Shown: positions 34,059-43,009, counted from the stretch's first letter. The stretch is 61,647 nt of DNA from Pseudomonas sp. dw_358 (GCF_018449655.1 NZ_JAAVUX010000024.1:1-61647); one strand, 5' to 3'. The notes: generated from the letters alone by a model not told the origin. A program made the numbers and translations.

Positions 34059-34357
34059 CCCCCCGTTTCCAGCGCCTGGACGAGACTGAGCGTGCGCCTG
34101 TGCGCCTCAAGGTCGATGGCCAGGCCATTGATGCACTCGACGGTGACACCTTGATGGTTGCCTTGCTGACAAACACCCGCAGCCTGCGCCAGTCGGAGTT
34201 CGACGACAGCAGCCGGGCCGGTTTCTGCCTGATGGGCGCCTGCCAGGATTGCTGGGTATGGACCGCCGACGGCGAACGCCTGCGCGCCTGTGGTACGCCG
34301 GTCAGCGAAGGCCTGAATGTGCTGACCCGTCCTCCGGAGGCGCCATGGAACCTGTGA
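34055..34357 (+). CDS. (2Fe-2S)-binding small subunit of three-component dehydrogenase
   Basis: A 100-residue protein. A ferredoxin-like Fer2_4 domain has the cluster motif Cys58-x4-Cys63-x2-Cys66-x12-Cys79 (GFCLMGACQDCWVW...LRACGTPV). Homologous small subunits occur in hydrogen cyanide synthase (HcnA), opine oxidases and D-hydroxyproline dehydrogenases, where they shuttle electrons between two flavoproteins. The two flavoprotein genes follow with overlaps. Translationally coupled to the upstream ATPase gene, so transport and oxidation are one operon. Confidence 0.88.
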   Translation: MTPRFQRLDETERAPVRLKVDGQAIDALDGDTLMVALLTNTRSLRQSEFDDSSRAGFCLMGACQDCWVWTADGERLRACGTPVSEGLNVLTRPPEAPWNL

Positions 34358-35754
34358 CGCGAGACTCGAACACACCGCGCATTGTCATTGTCGGCGCCGG
34401 CCCTGCGGGCACCCGCTGCGCCGAGGTGCTGGTGGCTCAGGGGCACAGGCCTATCCTGCTGGATGAAAACAGCCGTGACGGCGGGCAGATCTACCGGCGC
34501 CAACCGGTAGGTTTCAGGCGCTCTTACGCCACGCTGTACGGCACCGAAGCGGCCAAGGCCCAGGCCTTGCATCAGACCTTCGACCGCTTGCGCGGGCAGC
34601 TGGACTACCGCCCGGACACCCTGGTCTGGGGCATGGATCAGCACGTCTTGTTCACCCAGCGCCACGGCGAGCAGCGCGAAGTGCCGTTCGATCGCCTGAT
34701 CCTGTGCACCGGCGCGACCGACCGGCTGTTGCCGGTCGAGGGCTGGCAGTGGGCCGGGACCTACTCCTTGGGCGGCGCGCAAATCGCCCTCAAGGCCCAG
34801 TCGGTGGCCATCGGCCGGCGCGTGGTGTTCATGGGCACCGGCCCGCTGCTTTATCTGGTGGCCGCGCAGTATGTCAAAGCCGGGGCGCAGGTGGCGGCGG
34901 TGCTCGACACCTCGACCCTGAGCCAGCGCTTCGCCGCGCTGCCGAAAATGCTCGCCCGGCCGGGTGTGCTGTTCAACGGGCTGGGGCTGATGAACGCACT
35001 GCGTCGAGCGAAGGTCGCGGTGCACACCGGTGTACGCCCGCTGGAAATCCATGGCAACGCGACTGACGGTGTACAGGGCGTGTCCTTTTCCGACAGCAGT
35101 GGCCAGACCCGGCGGCTGGAATGCGACGCCGTGGCCCTGGGGTATCACCTGCGTCCGGAAACCCAGCTGGCGGACCTGGCCCGCTGCGCCTTCGAATTCG
35201 AATCCGCCAGCGGCCAGTTCGTGCTGCAACTGGACGCCGATGGCCGTACCTCCAGCCGGGGCGTCTATGCCGCTGGAGACAGCGCCCGTACCCGTGGCGC
35301 CGATGCCGCCGAAGCGGCCGGGCGACTGGTGGCGGCGACGGTGCTGCATGATGTGGGACAACCCCTGAGCGGCGATTTTGCCGAGCAGCAGCGCACGGCC
35401 CTGGCCACCCTTGAACGCTTTCGCCTGGGTCTGGCCCAGGCCTTTCCCTGGCCGGCCGAACACGCCGCCCAGCTGGACGACAGCACCATCATCTGTCGCT
35501 GCGAAGCCATCACCGCCGGCGAGTTGCGCGAGGTGGTGCGGGTCAAAAGCGCCTGCGAAGCCAATCGCGCCAAAGCCTTCAGCCGCGTGGGCATGGGCCG
35601 CTGCCAGGGACGTTATTGCGCCCAGGCCGGCGCCCAGATCATCGCCAGCGAGGCCGGCATCGCCGTGCAGGAGGTCGGCCGCCTGCGCGGCCAGGCGCCG
35701 GTACGCCCGCTGACCATTGCCTTGCGCGCCCTTCCCGACGAGGCACTGTCATGA
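34345..35754 (+). CDS. FAD/NAD(P)-binding oxidoreductase subunit with C-terminal BFD-type [2Fe-2S] domain
   Basis: Start at ATG 34345 with TCCGGAGG before it, overlapping the previous gene by 13 bases. 469 residues. The N-terminal Rossmann motif is IVIVGAGPAGTRCAEVLVAQG, followed by DENSRDGGQIYRR. The middle has the second dinucleotide motif VVFMGTGPLLYLVAAQYVKAGAQ. The C-terminal third holds a bacterioferritin-associated-ferredoxin-like domain with cysteines in IICRCEAITAGELR and GMGRCQGRYCAQ. This is the alpha-type flavoprotein of three-component amine/opine dehydrogenases. It is too divergent from HcnB features to call a cyanide synthase. Confidence 0.88.
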   Translation: MEPVTRDSNTPRIVIVGAGPAGTRCAEVLVAQGHRPILLDENSRDGGQIYRRQPVGFRRSYATLYGTEAAKAQALHQTFDRLRGQLDYRPDTLVWGMDQHVLFTQRHGEQREVPFDRLILCTGATDRLLPVEGWQWAGTYSLGGAQIALKAQSVAIGRRVVFMGTGPLLYLVAAQYVKAGAQVAAVLDTSTLSQRFAALPKMLARPGVLFNGLGLMNALRRAKVAVHTGVRPLEIHGNATDGVQGVSFSDSSGQTRRLECDAVALGYHLRPETQLADLARCAFEFESASGQFVLQLDADGRTSSRGVYAAGDSARTRGADAAEAAGRLVAATVLHDVGQPLSGDFAEQQRTALATLERFRLGLAQAFPWPAEHAAQLDDSTIICRCEAITAGELREVVRVKSACEANRAKAFSRVGMGRCQGRYCAQAGAQIIASEAGIAVQEVGRLRGQAPVRPLTIALRALPDEALS

Positions 35755-36905
35755 GCCCGGACATTATCATCATCGGCGGCGGCATCATGGGCACCGCCAG
35801 TGCGTTCTTTCTCAACCAGCGCGGCCAGCGAGTGCTGCTGCTCGAGCGCGGCCTGGTGGGCCAGCACGCCAGCGGCACCAACTTCGGCAACGTACGCCGC
35901 CAGGGCCGCTACCTGCCGCAACTGGCCTTGGCCAACCGCTCGCGGGCCTTGTGGGGTCGCTTGCCGGAACTGATCGGCGATGACCTGGAATTTTTGCCCA
36001 CCGGGCACATCCGTGTGTGCTATCGCCCCGAGGAGCTGCAAGGATTACAGGACTATGCCAACGCGCCCGAGGCGCGCGAGCTGGGTTTGCGCATCTATCA
36101 AGGCACGGGCATGCGCCGGCGTTATCCGTGGCTGGGGCCCGAGGTGCTGGCGGCCTCTCACGCGCCATTCGATGGCCACGCCAATCCCCGCCTGGCCGCA
36201 CCGGCCTTTGCCCGCGCCGCCCGGCGCAACGGCGTGGACCTGCGCGAGAACGTGGAAATCACCCGCATCGACAAGGTCGGCAGCGGGTTCGAAGTGCACA
36301 GCACCGCCGGCGAAGTGTTCACCGCTCCCCAGGTATTGGTCACCGCCGGGGCCTGGGGCGGCAAGCTCTCCAGCCAGTTCGGCGAGCCGGTGCCGATGCT
36401 CACCCGTGGCCCGCAGATGGCCGTGACCGAGCCGTTGCCCTACGTGTTCAAGGAAGTGGTGGGGGTGTCGTCGAAAGTCAACGACGAGGTGATCTATTTC
36501 CGCCAGATTCCCCGGGGCAACGTGATCTTCGGTGGCTGCTACCGCACCCTGCCGGACTTGGACAGCCTGCGCTCGGCCGCCGCGCCCCAGGCACTGCCCT
36601 TGCAGATGGAGCGCCTGCGCCGCCTGGCCCCGGCGCTGGCGCGGGCCCATGTGATCCGCACCTGGAGCGGTGTGGAAGGTTATGTGGAAGATGACCGCCC
36701 GATCATGGGCCGCAGCAGTCAAGTGGAGGGCTTGTTCTATGCGTTCGGCTTCAGCGGACACGGCTTTCAGCTGGGGCCGGGGGTGGGGGATGTGATGGCC
36801 GAACTGATCGCCACGGGGGCGACCGGCACGCCTATCGAGCCGTTTGATATCGGACGGTTTCAGACGGTATCGGTCGGGCGAGCCAGCGAAGCGGCAGGCC
36901 AATGA
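35751..36905 (+). CDS. FAD-dependent oxidase subunit (sarcosine/opine oxidase beta-like)
   Basis: Start at ATG 35751, overlapping the previous stop. 384 residues. DAO-fold flavoprotein: DIIIIGGGIMGTASAFFLNQRGQRVLLLERG, ASGTNFGNVRRQGR, RAARRNGVDLRENVEITRID, and the C-terminal GLFYAFGFSGHGFQLGPGVGDVMAELI. It is the substrate-oxidising subunit of the trio. Opine oxidase OoxB, sarcosine oxidase beta and D-hydroxyproline dehydrogenase are the nearest functional guesses. Last gene of the 16-kb locus, followed by an inverted REP pair. Confidence 0.88.
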   Translation: MSPDIIIIGGGIMGTASAFFLNQRGQRVLLLERGLVGQHASGTNFGNVRRQGRYLPQLALANRSRALWGRLPELIGDDLEFLPTGHIRVCYRPEELQGLQDYANAPEARELGLRIYQGTGMRRRYPWLGPEVLAASHAPFDGHANPRLAAPAFARAARRNGVDLRENVEITRIDKVGSGFEVHSTAGEVFTAPQVLVTAGAWGGKLSSQFGEPVPMLTRGPQMAVTEPLPYVFKEVVGVSSKVNDEVIYFRQIPRGNVIFGGCYRTLPDLDSLRSAAAPQALPLQMERLRRLAPALARAHVIRTWSGVEGYVEDDRPIMGRSSQVEGLFYAFGFSGHGFQLGPGVGDVMAELIATGATGTPIEPFDIGRFQTVSVGRASEAAGQ

Positions 36906-36917
36906 ACCCATCCTTGC

Positions 36918-36991
36918 AGGACCGAGCTGGCTCGGGAACCCGACACCGCGCTGCGACAGGCAGTTAGCGGTACCCGAGCGAGCTCGGCCCT
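36918..36991. repeat. inverted pair of REP sequences (REPIN-like)
   Basis: AGGACCGAGCTGGCTCGGG (36918-36936) and CCCGAGCGAGCTCGGCCCT (36973-36991) are inverted copies with two mismatches, separated by 36 bases. The unit matches the Pseudomonas REP core (GAGCGAGCTTGCTCGCGA type). It lies between convergent genes. Confidence 0.75.
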
Positions 36992-37010
36992 ACAGGGTCT
37001 GCGGATCGCT

Positions 37011-38633
37011 CTACTTCCCGGCGGTATAGTCCGCCGAATACTTCTGCATCAGCTTCAGGGTCACGGCATTGGTCCAGCCAAAGCCATCCTGCAGCTCGTA
37101 CTCACCGCCGCCACCGCCCTGCCCCTTGCCGGACAGGTCATATTTTTCCACCAGCTTGGACTGCTGGTTGTACAAGGTTTCGACCTGAGTCAAGAAGCGC
37201 GTGCCGATCTGCGCCGCCAGGCCGTTCTCGCCGTAACGGCTCAAGCCCTGTACCGCGACCCATTGCAGCGGTGCCCAACCGTTGGGTTGGTCCCATTGCT
37301 GGCCGTTTTCCACCTGGGTGGTGGCCAGGCCGCCCGGTTCCAGCAGGCCGGTGCGCACCGCCTGGGCCGTGGCCGTGGCATGAGCGGCGGAGGCTTCCCC
37401 GGTGTACAGCGGGAACAACGCCGCTGCAGTCAACGCCGGACGCTGCTGGTTCAGGCGCCAGTCGTAATCGACGTAGTGACCGTCGGCGGCATCCCACAGG
37501 TGGGTTTCGATCGCCAGTTGGCGCTGATCCGCGCGCTGCCCGTAACTCTGGCTGCATTGCGCATGGCCGGTGGTCTGGCAGGCCTTGGCGATGGTTTTTT
37601 CCAGGTGGAACATCAGGCTGTTGAGGTCCACTGGCGCGATGGCCGTGGTGCGGATGCTGGCCAGATTGTGCGGGTCGCCCATCCAGCGCGAACTGAAGTC
37701 CCAGCCGCTTTCGCCACCAGCGCGCAGGTCACGCCAGACTTCCTCTTTGGGCCGGTTCGGCGCCTGCTTGGCGGTGTTGACGTCCTGCAGCCAGGACTCT
37801 TCGCGCGGCGTGGCGCTGGCGTCCCAATAGCGGTTCAAGACACTGCCGTCAGGCAAGCGCACCACGTGCTTGACCGCGTCGCCGGGCTTGAGGGTGTTGA
37901 CCCCGTCCATCCAGTACGCGTACTCCTTCTGCAACTCGGGCAGGTAGCGGCCGTAGGCCTGGTCGCCCTCGATGCGCGCTTCCAGGTCCACCATGTAGGC
38001 GAAGAACGGCGGCTGCGAGCGGCTCAGGTAATAGGTGCGGTTGCCGTTGGGGATGTGCCCGTAGGTGTCGATCATGTAGGCGAAGTTGTCGACCATTTGC
38101 CGCACCTGGACCTTGTCGCCGCTCTGCTCCAGGCCCAGCATGGTGAAGTACGAGTCCCAGTAGTACATTTCCCGGAAACGCCCGCCCGGCACCACATAGG
38201 GATTGGGCAAGGGCAGCATGCTGCTGTATTGCGGCACTGAGGGATAACTGCGGCTGAGTACCGGCCAGAGTTTGTCGATGTGTTCCTTGATCGGCGCACC
38301 CGCTTGCGGTGCAGGAGTTTCGGCTTCGCCGGAGCCGATGAAATTGGCGGCGACGAAGGCCTTCAGGTCAAAGCCGGGGCGGTCGCGCTGGGTGATGTAA
38401 TCGGCGCGGATCATGGCCGGATCACGCTTGGGCAAGGCGTCGACGAAGTGCTTCTGGTCGGTGAAAACCTGGCCGCTCTGCACGGCTTCGAACAGCTCCG
38501 GGTAAGCCTCGGCAGGCGCCAGGGCCTGGCGTCCGGCGACGCCGCTGGTCCCCCACATGGCTTTGGGTTGGCTGGAACACGCGGCTACCAACAGGGCAGC
38601 GCAGGTCAGGCTGGTCAAGTGCAAAGCGCGCAT
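37011..38633 (-). CDS. treA: alpha,alpha-trehalase, periplasmic lipoprotein
   Basis: Start at ATG 38633 (MRALHLTSLTCAALLVAACSSQ). 540 residues. A lipoprotein signal has lipobox LVAAC near residue 19. GH37 signatures are both present: PGGRFREMYYWDSYFTMLGLEQSG and QWDQPNGWAPLQWVAVQGL. The glycine-rich GKGQGGGGGEYELQDGFGWTN is near the C-terminus. It hydrolyses trehalose to two glucose in the periplasm. It is a single gene on the minus strand beside an MHS transporter on the same strand, about 125 bases apart, so probably separate. Confidence 0.95.
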   Translation of the reverse strand: MRALHLTSLTCAALLVAACSSQPKAMWGTSGVAGRQALAPAEAYPELFEAVQSGQVFTDQKHFVDALPKRDPAMIRADYITQRDRPGFDLKAFVAANFIGSGEAETPAPQAGAPIKEHIDKLWPVLSRSYPSVPQYSSMLPLPNPYVVPGGRFREMYYWDSYFTMLGLEQSGDKVQVRQMVDNFAYMIDTYGHIPNGNRTYYLSRSQPPFFAYMVDLEARIEGDQAYGRYLPELQKEYAYWMDGVNTLKPGDAVKHVVRLPDGSVLNRYWDASATPREESWLQDVNTAKQAPNRPKEEVWRDLRAGGESGWDFSSRWMGDPHNLASIRTTAIAPVDLNSLMFHLEKTIAKACQTTGHAQCSQSYGQRADQRQLAIETHLWDAADGHYVDYDWRLNQQRPALTAAALFPLYTGEASAAHATATAQAVRTGLLEPGGLATTQVENGQQWDQPNGWAPLQWVAVQGLSRYGENGLAAQIGTRFLTQVETLYNQQSKLVEKYDLSGKGQGGGGGEYELQDGFGWTNAVTLKLMQKYSADYTAGK

Positions 38634-38757
38634 AGGGCGGCCTCCTGGTCGGTTCAATGGCAACCTCCAAGTGACTGCCCTGCGCGCGCACCGGTTCAGT
38701 TGCACTGCCCCGTCGTGCCCAGGTTTCATGAAACGTCACGAACCTGAAGATAATCGT

Positions 38758-40164
38758 TCAGGCGGTCACTCCGGCCTGCGCCCGCGCCCGCTCCTCCTCG
38801 GCGCTGAGCACCGCCCCCGAGCCCACCGCGTCGGCCAGATCGGTAAGACTGCGGCCACGGGTTTCCACCGACAGCAGCGTGCCGATCAAGGTCAAGGTCG
38901 CCAGCACCATGGTGTACAGCCCCAGTACCCAGAACGCGCCACCGGTGATGCCCACGAGGAAGATCCCCAACACCGGCGCCAGCCCGCCGGAGAGCATCGC
39001 CCCGACTTCCCGGGACAAAGCCACCCCCGAGTAGCGATAGCGGTTGCCGTAGAGTTCGGAGAAGTGCGCGCATTGCGAGCCCAGCATGCTGTTGGCGCCG
39101 ATGGCGAAGCCGCCAAAGATCGCCAGCGACACCAGCCACGGGTTACCGTTGTCGATCATCCACCAGGCCGGCAGCGCCCAGAGCAAGGTGAAGATGGCGC
39201 CAGCGCGGTACACCACCAGCCGCCCGACCCGATCTGACAAGGCGCCGAACAGCGGTGTGGTCAGCACACTGGCGACGCTGGCGAGCAACACCGCATTGGT
39301 GCCGATGGTGCCAAAATTGGCCCCACTGGCCGCGCCCTGCTTTACAGCAAAGCCGGTCAGAAAGGCGATCGCCACGTTGGTGTAGAGGGTTGAGCAGCCC
39401 TGCTCGGCCAGGCGCATCAAGCAGGTCGCCAACAGTGGCCGACGGGCATTGCGCAGCACCGCGCGCATGGGCCTCTGGATGACGTGCCTGGATTCGGCCA
39501 ACTGCTTGAAGACCGGGCTTTCCTTGAGGTTCAGGCGCATCCACAAGGCCATGACGATCAGCACGATGCTGCCCAGAAACGGCAGTCGCCAGCCCCAGGC
39601 GAGAATCTCCTCCTGAGTCAGCAGCGCCTGCATGACGCGAAACGTCACGGTGGCCAGGGCCAGCCCGGTGAAGATGCCAACAAAGGGCAGTGCCGCGTAG
39701 AAACCCCGGCGCTTGGGTGGCGCCAGCTCGGCCATCAAGGTCGCCGCCCCGGTTTGTTCGGCGCCGGCGCCGAAACCTTGCAGCAGCCGCAGCAGCACCA
39801 GCAACACCGCGCCGACGCCGCCGGTGGGCAGCAACCCGATCAGGGTCGTGGCCAGGCCCATCAGGCCGACGGTCAGCAGGAGCACCAGCTTGCGCCCCTT
39901 GCGATCTCCCAGCGAGCCGAAGAACAGTCCGCCAAAGGGCCGCGCGAGAAAGCCCGCGCCGTAGGTGGCGAAGCTGGCCAGCAACGCCCCGGTGGTGCCA
40001 AGAGTGGGGAAGAACAGCTTGCCGAAGACCAGCGCCGAGGCCAGTCCATAGAGGGCGAAATCGTAGTATTCCAAGGCGCTGCCGACCGCGCCGGTGAAAA
40101 TGGCACGGCGCAACTGCTTCGGATCCGGCGCCAATGCGGCCGTCTCTCCGGTGTTCGGATTCAT
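38758..40164 (-). CDS. MFS transporter, metabolite:H+ symporter (MHS) family
   Basis: A 468-residue, 12-segment protein. MHS signatures are visible: GAVGSALEYYDFALYGLASALVFGKLFFP, FATYGAGFLARPFGGLFFGSLGDRKGRKLVLLLTVGLMGLAT, LLQGFGAGAEQTGAATLMAELAPPKRRGFYAA, and a C-terminal YRYSGVALSREVGAMLSGGLAP. Relatives take up citrate, shikimate, proline/betaine or dicarboxylates by proton symport. The substrate is not predictable here. The charged C-terminal tail after the last segment is usual. Confidence 0.9.
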   Translation of the reverse strand: MNPNTGETAALAPDPKQLRRAIFTGAVGSALEYYDFALYGLASALVFGKLFFPTLGTTGALLASFATYGAGFLARPFGGLFFGSLGDRKGRKLVLLLTVGLMGLATTLIGLLPTGGVGAVLLVLLRLLQGFGAGAEQTGAATLMAELAPPKRRGFYAALPFVGIFTGLALATVTFRVMQALLTQEEILAWGWRLPFLGSIVLIVMALWMRLNLKESPVFKQLAESRHVIQRPMRAVLRNARRPLLATCLMRLAEQGCSTLYTNVAIAFLTGFAVKQGAASGANFGTIGTNAVLLASVASVLTTPLFGALSDRVGRLVVYRAGAIFTLLWALPAWWMIDNGNPWLVSLAIFGGFAIGANSMLGSQCAHFSELYGNRYRYSGVALSREVGAMLSGGLAPVLGIFLVGITGGAFWVLGLYTMVLATLTLIGTLLSVETRGRSLTDLADAVGSGAVLSAEEERARAQAGVTA

Positions 40165-40509
40165 GAGGAGCCTCGCTATTATTTTTATAGGGCGGTGTGG
40201 CGGAAAAGCCTTCTCACGCTAGAACGGGAGGACGATAAGCGCCAATGAAGAATTGGCAGGGTTTGATAACCAGGGGTTATCAGGGATTGGCGCGCGAGTC
40301 ATCGCGGTTTGCGCGCGCTCCTACCGCGGTCCGGTGGGAGTCGCAGGAGCCTGCGAGATCTTCGCCCACGTCAGCCGAAACCATCACCGCGCATCTGTTG
40401 TTTCATGACAGGCCCTGATGGAGGTCCCTGTCAGGCCGTTGAAAACAAAGTGAATTATTTTTTTCCGAGGTTATCTGTAACCTCAATCAGGATTTCGAGA
40501 CCGTTGCAA
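40165..40509. other. intergenic region with a REP-like element
   Basis: About 345 bases between divergent genes. Bases around 40300-40325 (ATCGCGGTTTGCGCGCGCTCCTAC) fit an inverted Pseudomonas REP core. A second degenerate GTGGGAG-type sequence follows to about 40370. The AT-rich stretch 40445-40475 (GTGAATTATTTTTTTCC) probably carries the promoter of the small gene at 40510. Nothing else is seen. Confidence 0.55.
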
Positions 40510-40761
40510 ATGAACAGCCTGCTCTACACCATTGACTACATCCTCCACGGCGAAGCCCGCAGCTTCGTGATCCGCGCCGACAAGATGGACACTGCCCAGG
40601 CCTGGCACTGGGCGAGTTGCGATGCGGGGTTTGGGCATATCCCACGCAGCCCGCGGGACCAGACACGCCGCACGACCCGGCCGGTGGCCGAGCGGTTCGG
40701 GATTTCCGAGGTAAAGTGGCGCAGTGTCGATGCGCCCGAGGCGGGAGCCCCGGGCTTTTAA
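40510..40761 (+). CDS. small conserved Pseudomonas protein (DUF6555-like)
   Basis: An 83-residue protein beginning MNSLLYTIDYILHGEARSFVIRADKMDTAQAWHWASCDAGFG. It matches my memory of a short Pseudomonas-restricted family annotated DUF6555. It is soluble, with no signal. The first 45 residues carry the conserved aromatic block and the rest is variable. Its 3' end overlaps the convergent gene at 40758 by 4 bases. Function unknown. Confidence 0.65.
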   Translation: MNSLLYTIDYILHGEARSFVIRADKMDTAQAWHWASCDAGFGHIPRSPRDQTRRTTRPVAERFGISEVKWRSVDAPEAGAPGF

Positions 40762-40970
40762 AGCGGTTCTGCGAACGTGTCGGGTCGAGGATATTGCCGC
40801 GGCAACTCGACCCAGTTGCGGGTACAGCGAACCAGCTCGTTGTTGCGAAGTTGCCACAGCGGGCCGGAGAACACCCCGGCGTTGACCATATCCCTGAGCC
40901 TTTCCTGGGCATAGAGGTAGTCGAGCCGTGCTTGCCGACTCCTGGCATGGAATGCCGCCATTTCTTCCAC
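40758..40970 (-). CDS. small hypothetical protein
   Basis: A 70-residue basic/aromatic protein (MEEMAAFHARSRQARLDYLYAQERLRDM...NNELVRCTRNWVELPRQYPRPDTFAEPL). No signal or membrane segment, and the family is not recognised. Convergent and end-overlapping with the gene at 40510. The helical N-terminus and the VRCTRNWVELPRQY core look like real protein rather than a shadow. The opposite strand here has no recognisable product. Confidence 0.5.
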   Translation of the reverse strand: MEEMAAFHARSRQARLDYLYAQERLRDMVNAGVFSGPLWQLRNNELVRCTRNWVELPRQYPRPDTFAEPL

Positions 40971-41003
40971 ATCGGGCTCCGGGGCGATCCGCCTGGATGG
41001 CGG

Positions 41004-41198
41004 ATGATCAGCCTTTATACGCTATCGCGATCAGACCTGCTTCAGGCTGCGCATGATGCCGGCCGCCTGCAATCCTTGCTTGAGGATTGGCAGCCGGCGC
41101 CGCAGGATGTCTACTTGAGCGATGTCCCCAGCCTTCAGATGAGCACCCAGGTCAGGGTGTTTGCCGCGTGGGTGACCGAGCTGTTTTCACGCTTGTAA
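41004..41198 (+). pseudogene. C-terminal remnant of a LysR family regulator
   Basis: The 64-residue frame reads SRSDLLQAAHDAGRLQSLLEDWQPAPQDVYLSDVPSLQMSTQVRVFAAWVTELFSRL. This fits the end of a LysR substrate-binding domain (L..VL.dw.p....l..vyp..r..s..vRaF..w..e.f). No helix-turn-helix or effector-binding half precedes it within the window. The preceding DNA belongs to an unrelated minus-strand gene. It is a 3' fragment of a lost regulator, possibly of pncA just downstream. Confidence 0.65.
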
Positions 41199-41208
41199 CC
41201 AGAGAGAG

Positions 41209-41841
41209 ATGCCGATGAAAAGCACCACCGCGACCTTCGATGTCGACCCCCAAAAAGGCTTCACTCCCCTGTGCCCCGACGAGCTGCCCGTGACCGGCGG
41301 CGAGACACTCGCGCCCGTGCTCAACGCCATGGCGGCGCTGGGACGCTTTCGGGTCGGCTCCAAGGATGCCCATTCGACGTCCGCTGCCTGGGTCAACCCG
41401 GACCGCAGCCAGATGGCGGCGCCCACCGGGCTGACCGAAGCGCCCTTGCACTGGCCGAGCCACTGCGTCATCGGCACGCCGGGCTTCGAGCTGCTCGATG
41501 ATCTGCCCCACCCGCAGGACTATGACTTCTTCGTCTGGAAAGGCGTGGAGTCGGATCTGCACCCCTTCGGCGCCTGCTATCACGACGTGTCCGAGCGGCG
41601 CACCACCGGGGTGATCGAAGTGCTCAAGGGCCAAGGCATCGACCGGGTCATCGTTGGCGGCCTGGCGTTCGACTTCTGCGTCAAGGACACCGCGCTGCAA
41701 CTGGCCAGGGCCGGGTTTGAAGTGATCGTGGTCAAGGAGGCCTGCAAGGCGATTTCCGAGGAGACGGCGGCGGCGGCCATTCAGGCGATGGAGGCCGCCG
41801 GGGTGGCGATTGTCGAGACGCTCGGGCAGGTGGCCGGATAA
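41209..41841 (+). CDS. pncA: nicotinamidase (PncA-like)
   Basis: The start may be ATG 41209 or ATG 41215. AGAGAGAG lies just upstream. About 210 residues. The isochorismatase-fold triad is present: Asp in FDVDPQKGF, Lys in FVWKGVE, Cys in GLAFDFCVKDTALQLARAG. Metal ligands fit DAH in GSKDAHSTSAAW and the His in SHCVIGTPG. It converts nicotinamide to nicotinate in the NAD salvage pathway. Unlike the family member at 13804, the nucleophile Cys is intact. It stands alone after the LysR remnant. Confidence 0.88.
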   Translation: MPMKSTTATFDVDPQKGFTPLCPDELPVTGGETLAPVLNAMAALGRFRVGSKDAHSTSAAWVNPDRSQMAAPTGLTEAPLHWPSHCVIGTPGFELLDDLPHPQDYDFFVWKGVESDLHPFGACYHDVSERRTTGVIEVLKGQGIDRVIVGGLAFDFCVKDTALQLARAGFEVIVVKEACKAISEETAAAAIQAMEAAGVAIVETLGQVAG

Positions 41842-41938
41842 CGGACCGTGATCCAGGCCTCATGACGGCGTTAATGATTGGCGACGACGAACCGGTAACG
41901 CTTATCATCGCGACCACCCTCCCCGAGCCCTGTTCGCC

Positions 41939-42871
41939 ATGACCGACGCCACCCTTGATACGCTGGACGTTCCGTCCAGGGTGTACCAGACCCTGCTGGA
42001 ATCGACCAAGGCCATACCCTGGCACATCGACTGGGCGACCATGACGTTCACCTACATCGGCCCGCAGATCGAGGCATTGCTGGGCTGGCCCCAGGACAGC
42101 TGGCAGAGTGTCAACGACTGGGTCGAGCGCATGCATCCCGAGGACCGCGACTACGTTGTAGACTTCTGCGTGTCGCAGTCCAAGGCCGGCGTCGATCACG
42201 AAGCCGACTACCGCGCCCTGACCCGCGACGGCCATTACGTGTGGATCCGCGACGTGGTCCACGTGGTCCGCCAGGAGGGTGAAGTCCAAGCCCTGATCGG
42301 CTTCATGTTCGACATCAGCGAGCGCAAGAAACAGGAAGAGCAACTGGCTCACTTGCATCGTGAACTTGAAGCACTGTCCTACCAGGATGGCCTGACCGGC
42401 ATCGCCAACCGCCGCCGCTTCGACAACACCCTGGCCAAGGAGTGGAGCGAGGCGCAGCGTAGCGGCCAGCCGCTGTCGCTGATCCTGATGGATATCGACT
42501 GCTTCAAGCAGTACAACGACCAGTATGGCCATCTGCGCGGCGACGAATGCCTCAAGCGCGTCGGCCAGCTCTTGAGCCTGGCCGCGCAACGACCCCGCGA
42601 TCTCGTGGCGCGCTTTGGCGGTGAAGAGTTCGTCTGGCTGCTGCCCGACACTGATGCCGAGGCGGCCCGCGAGCTGGCCGAGAAATGCCGGGTGCTGGTG
42701 CGCCAGCAACGCATCGCCCACGAGCTGTCTCCCGTAGCACCGGTGGTGACCCTGAGTCTGGGGGTAGGCACCGTGATGCCATCCCCTGAGCAATCCAGCA
42801 CGAGCTTTGTCGAGCAAGTAGATCGGGCGCTGTATCAGGCCAAGCGCGAAGGGCGTGATCGGGTGGTGTGA
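41939..42871 (+). CDS. diguanylate cyclase with PAS domain
   Basis: A 310-residue soluble protein. Residues about 20-125 form a PAS_3-type sensor (ESTKAIPWHIDWATMTFTYIGPQIEALLGWPQDSWQSVNDWVERMHPEDRDYV...FMFDISERKK). The rest is a GGDEF domain with LSYQDGLTGIANRRRFD, MDIDCFKQYND and the active-site loop RFGGEEFVWLLPDTDAE. An inhibitory I-site RPRD precedes GGEEF by five residues, so product feedback is expected. It makes c-di-GMP from GTP. The gene downstream encodes a c-di-GMP phosphodiesterase, suggesting a local signalling pair. Confidence 0.9.
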   Translation: MTDATLDTLDVPSRVYQTLLESTKAIPWHIDWATMTFTYIGPQIEALLGWPQDSWQSVNDWVERMHPEDRDYVVDFCVSQSKAGVDHEADYRALTRDGHYVWIRDVVHVVRQEGEVQALIGFMFDISERKKQEEQLAHLHRELEALSYQDGLTGIANRRRFDNTLAKEWSEAQRSGQPLSLILMDIDCFKQYNDQYGHLRGDECLKRVGQLLSLAAQRPRDLVARFGGEEFVWLLPDTDAEAARELAEKCRVLVRQQRIAHELSPVAPVVTLSLGVGTVMPSPEQSSTSFVEQVDRALYQAKREGRDRVV

Positions 42872-43009
42872 ATCCGACGGGGCAGATTGCCCCTCAAGAA
42901 TCCGCTGCCAGCGCCGATATCAACGTGCAATCTCACTGGATGGCTGGCGACTGACCCACTGGGCCGAGCCAAGACCCAGCCTTGTCTCATCAGCCCGAGC
43001 AGTACGGTT

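Noticed and set aside
34055..36905. Hydrogen cyanide synthase (hcnABC)
   Set aside because: Gene order and cofactors match, but the third subunit resembles sarcosine/opine oxidase beta more than HcnC and is shorter (384 residues). Context is an ABC importer and HyuAB.
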